From positions 570,501 to 634,500 of the forward strand of contig OZ014418.1 of the NCBI GenBank assembly GCA_963965975.1: a stretch of DNA of 64,000 nucleotides. The letters run 5' to 3'. The position numbers and the translations under genes were made by a program. Source of the stretch: Xestospongia bergquistia (lineage: Eukaryota; Porifera; Demospongiae; Haplosclerida; Petrosiidae). Positions 33,702 to 46,461 of the stretch are shown here, in pieces. The notes beneath the pieces are model-generated. The model did no database searches, was not told the DNA's origin, and was given only the letters and a program-made list of their open reading frames with translations. Each line of letters opens with the position of its first letter. The first letter of the stretch is position 1.

Positions 33702-36700
33702 ATGGCAAAGAAACAAATTGATGCAAAGCTATTAATATCCTTTCTGGGTCAGGCTCAACTAGGTAAGTAGCTAGTTAATTGTCTTCTTTACTTTTAAGTA
33801 TAAGGATTGACTGTCTGAGTCGTTATTGAGTATTTTTAAATTATTTCTCAGATATCACTCACTTAAGTGCTGTATTTGAAGCCTTGAAGAAACATATGTT
33901 TTCATATCAAAGATGGTTTGAGCTAGGTCTATTTTTGGGTATACTACAGCCTACACTGCAAAAGATTGAAGTGGATCATCGTGATGATGTAGTTCGATGT
34001 CTTCAGGAGTGTTTAACTTGTTGGCTGAGAAGAGTCGATCAAGTTAATGAGAATGGAAGACCATCATGGGATGTACTAGTTAGTGCTTTGAAGAAGATGG
34101 AAGAAAATTATGTGGCTGAAAATATCACTCAAACAGGTATGATATGATCTTAGGATTATGATATTTATGATTTATTTATTAGTGGAGGGACAAATCCAGT
34201 CTGCTGGACAAATTCTGATATATCCTGCACAAATGTCACAGCTGTTATATAGTGAGAGATGCATCACCGAAGTGACCCTTGATGAGGTGGAGACACTAGA
34301 GGGCATGGTTGATAATAAGAGAAAAACCCTCTTGTTTGCTGTACGTAATGCAGTGTCTTCTGATCACAAGAATATCAAAGTACTAGCTAAAGTGTTGTCT
34401 GAATTTGAAGAGACAAGAGAATTAGCTGATAAACTACTCAATGAATATGGTAAGTTATCTGTTGTTAATTAAAGATGACATTTCTCTCATTAATTGTATA
34501 GTTCAAAAGTTTCCAGAAGATGATGACATTTCAACAATTCCTCAAAATACATGTAGTCATCAACAATCTGCTAGTGATGTTCTTCGTTGTCACTATGGTA
34601 CTTTGTCCAAGTCTCTACATGATCCTATTAGTGTTGGATGGCTACTTTGTGAACAAGATCCAATGATAATATCAGAAGAAACACTTACTAGTGTTGAATT
34701 TATAAGGAAATGTGAGTCAGAGAGAAGGGTAGTCTTGTTGGGAGCTGTACGTTGTGCTGTTCATAGTAACTCTAATAACTTGGAAATATTTGTTAATGTG
34801 TTATTAAAGTTCTCTGAAAATGTGCTGTTAGCTAAAGTTATTTGGAATGACTACAGTAAGTAATTAAATTACATTAATGAATATTAAAAAATTATGTCCA
34901 TAGATAAAGAGATTGAAAGGAAAAAAAAAGATGAAGAACCTTCAACAGATGAGGGTATAGTCAATATAACATATTGTAGATTGAGAAAATTTCGCACTAC
35001 AAAAAAAATTACATGTTAAAAAATTTCAAACACAAGAGGCGTGTACAAAAATTTATTAACCCCAAATATTTTGCCTCCTTAACTTCTTCATTTACTTGAG
35101 CATTTGCCTGTGGCTGCATGGAAGATGATAGAGAATCTTTTGGGTCTGGAAGTCCATCTGTTGGTTTCAGATATCTCAAAGGAGCCATATTCACTTTAAA
35201 CACTAACACCATATGACATAACACATGAATTATATACTGTAAATATTTCAATGTGTAATAATGTTCATGTAATTAATTTTCATACACTGTCCAATGTTTG
35301 AATTTTCTTTAACAATGAAACTTTCCCAATCTACGGTAATATATAGTTATAATAGATATAGGAGGGCTATATTATTTGATACTCACCTCATCTTAAGATG
35401 AGGTGGATCAGTCCTCTTAGATTTGTTATCATGTATTATAATGAGTGACTAACATAAAAACTTGCATGTGAATATTATTATAGTAACCAATATTCATAGT
35501 CATCCACCCGCTCAATAAAAATTTATAATTCAAATACATAATGTGTGAAATTTTGTAGTTACAACAGAAGTATTAGTACCTTTGGATATGGCACCAACAT
35601 TTACATCAATCAGAGGAGAATTTGTGAAAGCTGTTTTCAATATCCGTTGTTGTATTACTAAGAGTCAAGTGTCTACAGAAGAAGTTAAAAGTTTACTTAA
35701 TGGTTTCCCTGAATTGAAACCAGAGTTATTGAATGCAGAAACAATGAATGATATATTGGATATTGTACGTGACAAATGTACACTGATTAATATCAATTAT
35801 TTAGAAGTTGTTGTGGACCAGTTTAACATTGAAGATGCTAAGGCATACATTGAAGCATATAAGGATATTGTTGACAAGTTCTCTCAGAAAGTAGCTATTA
35901 AATTGTGTCTTGGTGAGCGCTTCCAGACTACACAAAATCTTCTTCCTCTTAAATGTGAAACAGCTAAGTTTGTTCTCGACTGGAATCCAGACAACACCAC
36001 TTTGAATGATGTTAGAAATATTTTAGCAGTATCATTTCAGAAATTGGAGAAGTCTGTTAAAATTGATGTCATCAAAAAAAGCAACTCCATCACTGTGACC
36101 TGTATCTTTCCTCTCCACCTACTTGTACGGCTCGTTAGCATTGCTCAGGAGACTATTGAACTTGTGAAGAAGAGAGGATTAATCCGACTTATAATTGGTC
36201 CTTGTATCATTTGGGATATCAACAATAGAGATCAGGTATATATATATAAATTTACACTACAACAGTATCCATGTGTTGTTGATATAGGAGATGAAATCTT
36301 TGGCAATGGAGATAAAAGAGAAGCAAACACACTTTGAGAAGCAGTTGGAGACACAGTATGCAATTAGCAGGAGAAAGACTCCGGAAATTGAAGATTTGGG
36401 AGCTAAACTCAAACAGCAGGAAGGTAACAGGACTATAATTGTAAAAATCATCCTTTAAAGATGGTACAGTAAGACATTGACTATGAAAAGATTGCATAAG
36501 ATATCCAGAGGCTAGCAGAAAGGAAGCAAGCTAGTTAGAAGCCTCCAACTCTGACAAGTCACATGACCTTTAATGTAATACTTGTATAATAGAGGATCTT
36601 AATCATTAACTGTAAATCTGTGATTTGAGTATATATATTTAAATGTTAATAATTTGTTGTTATAAATTGTCACATTCAACAATATAAGCTGATAATATAG

Positions 36701-39700
36701 TAATGTATATCTATTACTTCATAGCTCTAAATAACTGTAGGATTGTTTACATGTCTGGTAGTAAAGGTATTAATGTTTATTGTTATATTGTAATTGTTAC
36801 ATTATAATGTTTTGTATTATTAGCTGATAAAGTTGAGTTCAAGTCAGAGATACAAATGTCAGAATTAAAGAAGAAAGACAAGGAGATCAATGCATTAAAA
36901 TTAGCTCTTAAAGAAAAAGAAAGTAAGGAAACATGAATTGTCACAATATAACATGTAATAGTGTTAATGTAACATGTAATATATATAATGTTATATAGTG
37001 GATTATTTAGACTATATATGGGTTAAATAGCAGTGGTTTTACAAATTAATTTTGTAAAGTTTTTACCACCACACCCACACATTATATTACATTCATTTCT
37101 TCATATGTTTATAATTTATTATTTCAAATACCAATTTACAAGCAGCTCATTAACAAATTAGCTCAACATTGATATAAATTATTGTTTATTAAAAAATATT
37201 TTATGTATAATATTATAGTGTATTAGGTAATATTGAGGTATAATATATTTTATAGAAACTGTTCAAGAAATATTAGAAGACAAACAAAAAGATGATGTTA
37301 AGTTGAGAACTAAACTTGAAGTACAAGAGATAACAATTAATGAGAAGACAATAGAGATAGATGATTTAAAATCAATTCTTAAAGACAAAGAAGGTATATA
37401 TCATTACAAATACTATATCATTAACTATACTCTATTTTAGTTGAGTTACATTTATTGAATAAGACATTAGAACAGCAAAAAGTAGAGATCAAAGAGTTAA
37501 TGTCTATTCTTCAAGAACCATATGTTAAAGAGAAGTTTCCACAACATGTACAGTCTGTACCTTCTACTAGTGAAGGTAAATTTAATACAAATATAGCTAT
37601 ACTATATTCAATGTAAGTGTTACTATATACCTTTGTGTTGTCACACCTATTTAATATAAATTGGACATACCCACTGAATTTCATTTCATATTATCAATAA
37701 ATCTAAAGTAGTGATATAATAGAAACATTTATTGTTTTATTTAGTAGAATTAAAGATGATAATGTTGTCAAAATTAACAAAAGATGACATACCAATAGAA
37801 CCAGAAGCAGAACCAGAGGTTAAAGAGAAGCCATTAGGTTTTCTACAGTCTCTATTTACAAGAAAAAGTGAGTAAATGTTATTGTTTATCTGATGTGTTT
37901 AGTTTTAATATACTTTGTATCAAAAGACCCATAATCTTAAAACACAACACTCTATTTATAGAGATGTAATCATGAAAAAAATGAAACCTAAAGATAAGAG
38001 TATTATGTATTATTGTTAGTATAATAGAGTAGTAGTGAGATCTAGACTGAGGAGACCATTTTTATTTGTTAGAGTCACAGCCAATGAAAGATGACATTCC
38101 AATAGAACAAGATGATAAGGAGACATCATCTAGTCTTCTACAATATCCAAAAGGTATTATACATGTTATTATTTTAGTTAACTCCATTATTGTGTTCACT
38201 GTTATAATATTCATTATCAAAGAGCTCATAGACCATCATCTCATCCTCAGCTAGCCTCATACCCAGTCGTTTGCAAAAGAAAAAGAACACCTGGTAACTA
38301 CTGTTTGCACATGCACATAATTTCCATAGATTTCTTGGAAAATAGTATATTCTAGAAATCCTCTGTCAACTATGACATAAAATTCCACAATGTTCTACTA
38401 CTATCTACAATGACTACCTATAGTGCATATAGTATAACTTCTCTGCTGCTCTACTCAACAATCTAAAGAATCTAGGAAGACTAACTCTATCTCTTAAAAA
38501 GAGCTTTTTATCCATTGAAGCTGTATATGACAGAAAAGATGACTTAGTCTGGTTACCAACTGATTTTGGAAAAAAATTGCATGCCCAAGTCCTCTCATTG
38601 ATGATGGATAACAAGGATGGTCTTGTTGGCACTGAGAAGAGCTGCTCTGCATTGATAATAAGTCCTTTAATAGTTCTAATAATAGATCAATAAGTTATTA
38701 ACAAAGCTTAATCATTTTGGATCCCAAATGTACTGAACAAGTGTAACAATTTTTTTGTTTGCACTAATTCTCTGAACAAAAGACAAACTTGACTGTTGGA
38801 AGTCATGACCTTGTTTGTGATCCAACAAGAATGGGAGGACTCCTGTAGTGAATAAAACATCATCAATATAAACCCAACCTATTGATTCATCATTCTTTAA
38901 AATGTTGTAATTATGATGTCATATTATTGAATAATTATACACATGCACAAGCAGTAGTTACCAGGCATTCTTTCCTTTTTACGAATACCTGTGTATGAGG
39001 TTAATCCTCAGGTTAACATGCTCCATTGTGAAAAATAGTTTGGTATTTTTGCTTGATTTTCATGGGACAAGATATTATAATATTTACATTGGTAATGTTG
39101 TGTCCAATGGGAAATGAATATTGTTATATTATCACATGACATCTAAAACTAGAGTTACTATTTTTAGGAACAGGGCCTGGAATGATAAATAATATAATTC
39201 AACATTTAAGACTTCTTGTTCCAAGAAAATCAAGCCAAAACACTTTGTACTGTACTATACTGTGGAATGTGATAATTACTTCATGTGTTTAGTGACTTAG
39301 TTACTTAATAAGTGAGTCCTACCTTCATATGTGACTGATGTAACAGATTATTGTCAGGAAAAGAGTCATTTATGATAATTGTGTCAGCATAATATCATAA
39401 AATATGTACAGTAGGAATAGCTATAAATGACCAAATCTTTACTATCTACTGTTGTATACAATGTCTGCATTATATCAAACATGACTAAACTCATATTAGT
39501 AGTACTGAACAAACTAGTCAGATCAATAGCTATTATATAGTACATTAATTATAGTAAGATCATCATAATAATAATAATTAGTAATAATTCAGACTAATTC
39601 CTAAACTCTTCAATTGTGGACACTGTTTACTTATCATGTCAGCTTTGTAATCATGTGTATCAAACATGATTATCCCAGCTTCTTAAAGAAAAGATGGCGA

Positions 39701-40803
39701 CAAATCTATAGTTTATTAAAGTAGCTCCACCCACTTCATCTGCAGTGATATTTTCATTATTATATCACAACACTACATTTAATGCTTTATTACATCATGA
39801 TATTTGTATAGTAAATGTCAACTAAGTTGAGATGAATACACAAAAGACAAACTATAAACAAAAACTCTGTTATCAGATATCATGATGATTCGTGATTGAG
39901 AATTACTGCTTGTAAGTCATTTTAGCTAGTGAGACAACCAAGTAATCCTCACTGACAGCTATATGACAGTTCATTATCTTGTGTGTCCGTCGATAGTTAT
40001 GTCCCCATCTTATCTCAGATCTTCTAATATAGTAAATTATTAGTATAACACTCAGTAAATTGAACTCCGTTTTTTGTAGAATCCGTTCATCTCCGTACAT
40101 CGTTGTTATAGTAACCTACTAGTAGTAATGGCGTCATCTTCTTTGTTAAGCCTTGACAATCGTATTTGAGCATGTTAGAGTGTGTGTATAACTATTGTTG
40201 TGTGAGTAAAATATTATATAGTAACTATATTTTATTATAGGAGACACTGGAAGTGTTTTGTGGTACAGTGATAGAGTTACACTTACTTCATCTACTGTGG
40301 TAGAATGTAAAGAAGTGATACATCAATTAAAGAGACAACAACATACAACATGGAGGATTGATCTCTACACATTATCTCCTCAAAGTTTACTAACAGTATT
40401 AACTGATATTAATGAATGTAAAGTGAGGGAACTTGATATACATAACAGTCATTTTGATAGTAACTGTATCAGTCAACTATCACAAGTAATAACTTATAAC
40501 AAAACAATGAAGGGACTAGGTCTTTCCTCCTCACCTCTCTTACCAAATACTTACCAATTACTAACAACAGCTCTAACTAACAATACAATAATCAAGGGAT
40601 TAGTCTTGTATGATGATCCTAACATTACTGATAATGATATACCACATTTCTCTCATTTAATTAATAATAATAATACATTACAAGAACTATATCTCATTAA
40701 CTGTACTAATATTACTAAATTTGGTATACAACAATTACAAAATGTTGTTGTTAATAATAATAGTTTGAAGATATTGTTTGTTAATGATAATATACTCCGT
40801 TAA
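33702..40803 (+). CDS. Death-domain / CARD-like / coiled-coil / LRR protein, copy 2
   Basis: A paralogue of the 20093-26417 gene with the same exon order and intact splice sites. Exon 1 starts MAKKQIDAKLLISFLGQ at 33702. The death-fold exons (33852-34136, 34183-34449, 34502-34855) are almost identical to copy 1. The 220-residue module (about 35558-36234) shows scattered changes, e.g. SQVSTEEV for SQASTKEV. The coiled-coil exons differ by small in-frame changes, including an extra EPEA-like repeat near 37801. The LRR exon (about 40241-40803) has the most replacements, concentrated at solvent-facing strand positions: NNTIIKGLVLYDDPN against NNTIIKVLHLYYDTT, and KGLGLSSSPL against VVLRLWSSPL. 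That pattern suggests diverging ligand specificity, but no rate test has been run. Confidence 0.75.
35002..35238 (-). mobile_element. Insertion of about 235 bp carrying an exon-like piece
   Basis: Present in unit 2 and absent from unit 1, where CACTACAAATACTGTAAA is continuous. On the - strand it can code for MAPLRYLKPTDGLPDPKDS and about 20 more polar residues, and it ends at a run of T after a stop. It may be a 5' piece of a transposon protein or of a host gene. I do not recognise the protein with certainty. Confidence 0.5.
38663..38928. mobile_element. Nested insertion in the intronic MITE of unit 2
   Basis: About 266 bases between TTGATAATAAG and TGAATAATTA that are continuous in unit 1 (24843-24862). 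No inverted ends or open frame recognised. It could also be an ancestral segment lost from unit 1. Confidence 0.5.
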
Positions 40804-42241
40804 TTATTAGTTATTTTTGTACTATTGTTGTTGTTGTATTTTTAATAAAAATAAATTATTTCAAATTACAATAAGTCAATTATTAATTAAATACTTTAGT
40901 TTCCAGTTCTTTGTCTTCTAAAAAAGTTAACAATTTTTATAATTCACTTCTCTAGAAAAACTCAACTTCTCTACTTGACAATTGACCACGCCTACATTAA
41001 TTAATAATAAAAGCTTCAATATTGTTATTTCTAATATTTACAAATACAATTATAACAAACAAACTAGACTAAATTGTACATTAATAGTCCTCTAGTTAGT
41101 AGATATATAAAATTAAATATTATCGCTACGTCTAATACCACTAATTACTACTGATAATAAAAAATCTATTAATTAAAGCCAATTAATTTGTCAAATCACC
41201 TAAAAACTTATTTCCTACACACAAAATTCACTTAACAAGTTGTTATATTTAATAACACGTTCTATTTAATAATACACTCACTTTTAACAATTCCATTAAA
41301 GTACTGATCCATACAACATCAGATGATTTCTTGATAACATTACAACTATTAACTTACTACTAAATAAACTTAGTTTATATTAACAGTAGTAGACTGTATC
41401 TAGTAGTTAGCAGTTTTGCTAGTTAGTTATCTTCTATCATTAGTAGTTTCTAGTAAAGAAGACTTAAAGCAGTAAAGACTTAAGCAGCAATTTTTTCTCA
41501 CCGATAGCTGCTGGCTTCTTCAACTATTACTTTAGTGGGTGTGGTCTGTAACTATGGAAAAATGCAAACGGCGAATAAACATAGCGGTAAGTTTACTTAG
41601 ATGATTGTTGTATTATGCTTTCCCATTTAAACAGACTGGAGGAAGAGATGATATAAGACACAAAGAAGAAGTAAACAATGTGAGAGCAGCTCTACGATGG
41701 ATAGATATAGAAATGTACCTATGATCTATTAATATAATTACAACATTGTCTTCAACATGATGTCCTATTGACTGATTTACAGTCTTCATACATAAATTAT
41801 CATAATATACTTGACCAGGGAGTTTACCAGTAATATTTATTGGTTATTTTAAGAGAATACAGCAGCTGTAATAAATACACGTGTCCTCAAATGTTAACTT
41901 TAGAGTTTGCAAAAATTATAATGTCAATTACATTCTTAAGACAAATTTCATAGCATTTCTGTTCACGTCTGTAATTGTTTCTCATGCCGTTTAATTTAAT
42001 AAAAAAGGAAAATTTTATTAAATTAATTTACATCAATACAAAAAAACGGTATATGAGATTTCTAAACATAAAAAAGAAACAGCAATCGATTCCAGCTCTA
42101 AACCAGCTGGTCAATTTCCATAAATGGTAAAGGAGGCAAATATACAACAAAAGAAGTGAAGCTGTTCTGATAATTAATGTGCTAAATATAAATCACTACT
42201 CACACTACGATTTGAATAAACAAGTGGAGAGGATATGGAGG

Positions 42242-44080
42242 TTATGTCTTAACGGCCACACCCAATTTCTCTAACACCCTTTTGCCTTTCTCTTGGTATT
42301 CTTCCCGAGACATCCAGAAACTGTCCTTGTCTTTCATGATATCAGCTAGAACAGCACCACCCAAAAATACCATGTGCTTACGGCGAGGTGGATCCTCGAT
42401 ACGAATCTTGAATTTCTATGAGAGAGAGAGAGAAAGTGAATAAAAAGAGACATAGGGGTCTGTATTTCTATTCAGCCATTAATCAAAACACTATATTAAT
42501 GTGTTTCTTACTGATAATTTAGTGGTATCTCCCTTGAGGACTCTAGCAAGATAAAGTTGTTTGATTTCTCTCTCCAAACGTGATGGCAGACCAGGATACA
42601 TTGTTGAACCACCACTTAACACAATGTGCTTATAAAATTCAGGCCTTGTATCAATATCAGCTGCTTGAATGGTATTAAAAAGCAACTCAGCCACACCCAC
42701 TCCCTCAACATTAATGAGATGAGGTTGGAAGAGCACTTCAGGAGCTTCAAACCTTTCTCCACCAAGTTTGACCACACGACCATCAGGTAACTGTACCAAA
42801 AAAACAAATCTTGGAAAGTTGATAATGGTACACTTACTGTGTAACTTTCAACTAACACAGTTGTTTCTGTGGCCAATTTTTGTTCTTGTTCAACATTATA
42901 TCTGTTAATGAAAGACAGCTAGAGAGAGAGCGAGAGAGAGAGACTTACGCTACATAACAAAGTTTTTCCTTCATCATACGAATAGTCTCAAAGTCAGCTG
43001 AGTGATTGAAGGCATATCCTCGCAAGAGAAGTAGTTTAATAAGATAACGAGTAATATCTCGTCCAGCAACATCAAGTCGTCGGGTGAGATGAGGGAGGGA
43101 GAACCCATCGTACACCGGACATATATGAGTAACACCATCTCCACTATCAATAACCATACCTGTTAATAGACCTGGAAAACAAGAAAAGAAAACAAGTATA
43201 ACAAGAATGCATTGAGTAATTTGCTAACTATTTCAAACAACAACAATCAATAGTAAGTACATAGTAAAACAAACATTACATATCCTTTAATTATAAAAAT
43301 ATTAAATTCTATTTTATAACATTACTATATATGTAGTTACCATGCATTGCTAGTGGGAGGGACTAGGTCACGCCCACTATAAAATCCTAATTACTTCTGT
43401 AACCATGGTAACCAAAGGAAGGGATTTAATATTATCTTCCCTTACCTTGAGCATACAATGTTAGGACAGCTTGAATAGCAATATAAACACCGGCACATTG
43501 ATATTCTTCAAACATCACTTCCACCATTTTCTCACGGTTCTTTGTAGGATTCATCGGAGGCTCTGTCAACAGCACCTATATCATGTGATCATCATGTGAT
43601 GTGTCACATGATTATTAATATACCTTGCAGTCCTTAGTGTTAACTTTGAGTTTTTCATTGAATGTATAGTTCCAAACATGTTTCATGTCCTCCCAGTTTC
43701 GAACGATCCCATTCTCCATGGGATAATTAACCTCTAACATAGAACGCAGTTGACTAGCTTCATCACCAACCATTAGGTCCTGTAATTAAGTTAATTAATT
43801 AATATTAATGACAATCATTATATATTCTCACTTTGACTTCAATGTTGCCTACTTTAGCAGTCGATCGAATGATGGGCTTACCAACAAGAGATGGAAAAAT
43901 ATGTGACGGGAAATTGCTCCCTGCATAGCCACATTTTACAAACTATTATTCAAACAAGAGAGATAAACATACAGACAGGATGAGAGAGATAATATTAATT
44001 TACTGTATTGGTGAGTTAATTTTTCTTACCCCAGTACCATTGTCACAGACAATAACTTTATGACCCGCAGAATCTGTCAT
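42242..44080 (-). CDS. ACTR2: Actin-related protein 2 (Arp2/3 complex)
   Basis: A complete ARP2 gene of about eight exons. The start at 44080 gives [17 protein letters not shown], followed by [20 protein letters not shown], then [93 protein letters not shown], and [20 protein letters not shown], ending LGVAVKT. ARP2 with ARP3 nucleates branched actin filaments. The nucleotide-binding loops (DNGTG and DSGDG) are intact. It shares a divergent promoter with the EXOSC5 homologue. One intron has a short GAGA microsatellite. Confidence 0.97.
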
Positions 44081-44212
44081 CTTGGTTGAAAAAGTCCGAG
44101 ATCAGTGAAACCTTCCCTCAAGTAACAACCATAAACGGGCAGTGCTTCCGAAGGATCTACTGCGCATGCGTAAAACAATGAATATGATTAGCCACATGGT
44201 CAATGGAGGTAC
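44081..44212. promoter_or_regulatory. Bidirectional ARP2/EXOSC5 promoter with NRF-1-like site
   Basis: Only 132 bases separate the two start codons. The palindromic TGCGCATGCG at 44161-44170 matches the core of the vertebrate NRF-1 binding motif, common in CpG-type promoters of housekeeping genes. No TATA box is seen. Use of the site is inferred. Confidence 0.6.
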
Positions 44213-45356
44213 GTACAAGAAAGATCCTGTGTGAATTGGATGCCATTAGCAGAGCAGATGGATCTGCTAAAGTACAACATGGAGACACAATTGGTAAGTC
44301 AGATCACATGATCATCACATGACATTATTATTCTATAGTTACTTGTGGAGTATATGGTCCAGTTGAAGTCAAATCAGTAAAAGAGCAACACAATAAAGCA
44401 GTCATAGATATGGTTGTCCGTGCAGAGACAGGCTTACTGGGTACATCTGAACGACAGCTAGAAGGATTGATGACTTCATGTTGTGAGAGCTGTATTCTAA
44501 CTCATCTTCATCCTCATACAGCTATCAGTATTACATTACAAATTGAAAACAATCAAGGATCAGTAAGTTATTTGAGAAGTCTAATAGAAATTACTATGTC
44601 GAAAATAATAGCAATTTAAAGATTAAGTACTACACTTAATAATTTATTTTTATTAATTTATTTAAATTAATTTAAGTTGTTACATGTTAACTTTGAAGGT
44701 TAGGGATTTGGGATTGATATTATATTTCTATTGGTCTCTCTATACTAGTGGAGTAGGTGTGGTCATTTAACTAAATCATATATTTATCCTTTATTATTGT
44801 TGATTTATTTCCTCATCCTATTAATATTTTATTCCATATAAGGTAATATCTTGTCTGACACATGCATTATGTTTGGCACTAATGGACGCTGCTTTACCTC
44901 TAAAGACAACATTTTCATCATTGACATGTGTCTTCACAGATAACAAAGAAATGTTAACAGATCCTGACATAAAAGAAGAAGAGAACAGTGTCTCTATGCT
45001 TACTTACATAGTAGATAGACAAGGATCATTGATCAGTTCACATTCAAAGGGAACTTTCAGTACAGAACAGGTACATGTACATTTACATGTACTTGTATTA
45101 TATCATGACTATATTGTGCTAGATTTTTAAATACAATTTTATTGTACAGTTAGCTTATGAATTGTTAGGGTTGTCATGGTTACTTTGTTTAGTTTTTACA
45201 AGGACTAGCAGCTGCTGGTAGCACTGTCACAAACATGACAGATTTTTATAGGACAGCTATATCTCGTAAAATGTCTCGAGTAAGTTGTTTGTAATTTACT
45301 TTATTATTTTATTGTCATTATAGATTAATGGAAAACCAGTTAAAATTGGAGAATAA
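44213..45356 (+). CDS. EXOSC5: Exosome component RRP46 / EXOSC5
   Basis: Five exons: 44213-44293, 44339-44562, 44843-45070, 45193-45279, 45324-45356. The protein begins MEVRTRKILCELDAISRADG and contains the RNase PH-fold landmarks GDTIVTCGVYGPVEV, KAVIDMVVRAETGLLGTSER, HPHTAISITLQI and LCLALMDAALPL, ending INGKPVKIGE. It is a subunit of the PH-ring of the RNA exosome, which processes and degrades RNA in nucleus and cytoplasm. Length, about 217 residues, is normal. The ATG at 44213 is chosen because it puts the conserved sequence in frame right after the promoter. A partial duplicate lies at 49050-49563. Confidence 0.93.
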
Positions 45357-45786
45357 AACAAAAGACAACACATAATTATATTCATTAACAATATAACTTT
45401 TGTTAATAAAATTTAACCACAGTATGTTATGATAAGATCATTATTGTTAAATTTATCTTAACATTTTTTAATGATATTATCATTGTTGGTTTATTGATAA
45501 ATTTTAAGACTGGAGAGTTGGAAGAAGTTATGTAACTGCTCAAAAACTCAGAATTCCAAAGCTTCAATAAGTAACTAGAATTGTCTTATGATGTATCTTG
45601 TCAGTTACTTTATAGTTAATTAGTTTATTTCATTTATTGTTCAAAAAAGCTCAACAACAACAACAATATATTAAAATTATGACATTACTATAATACATGT
45701 AATACAAAACAATACTAGCATTGCCATGCAGTATAGCAGGTAGTAAAAATAATAACAATTTTATAAACAACATTTAATAAGATAAG

Positions 45787-46430
45787 TCAGTTAATAGGTT
45801 CATAACCATTTCTTGGATTATATCTTTTAATTTTATAAATACCAATGCAAAAAACTAATATAGCAACTACTGCCAAAAACAGTACATAAATGGACAGATG
45901 GTATATAAATGGACAGATGGTATATAAATGGACAAATGGTACATAAATGGACAGATGATATATAAATGGAGATGGTACATAAATGGACAGATGGTACATA
46001 AATGGACAGATGGTATATAAATGGACAGATGGTATATAAATGGACAGATGGTACATAAATGGACAGATGGTATATAAATGGACAAATGGTACATAAATGG
46101 ACAGATGATATATAAATGGAGATGGTACATAAATGGACAGATGGTACATAAATGGACAGATGGTATATAAATGGACAGATGGTATATAAATGACATATAC
46201 TTCCATTGATAGAGATAACTTACACAATAGGGCAAAACCACCATATATAATATCAGTTACTATCTGTAATTCTTTAAAACCATTCTTCATTAAAAGATCC
46301 TTATAATCATTAGTAAGTTGAGTATTCTATTAAGATATTTTAAAATATGTTATATTAGAATTATCATTGTACCTCATCAATGTATAATATAGGAAAGTAG
46401 ATTGTACCATTAATACCTTTAAGTTGTCTG

Positions 46431-46461
<31 letters not shown>

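Larger units (their letters stand above)
28970..43325. repeat. Tandem segmental duplication, unit 2
   Basis: The second unit, about 14.4 kb. It is longer than unit 1 mainly through the foldback element at 32.1-33.3 kb and insertions at about 35.0, 38.7 and 39.8 kb. After 43325 the homology stops inside ARP2, where unit 2 continues into the complete gene. Confidence 0.9.

Noticed and set aside
45867-46290. A long open frame of repeated Tyr-His-Leu-Ser-Ile-Tyr units on the - strand that looks like a repeat protein
   Set aside because: It is the read-through of the minisatellite in the last intron of CD36-like copy 1. Using the GTAAGT donor and CAG acceptor restores the conserved membrane helix.
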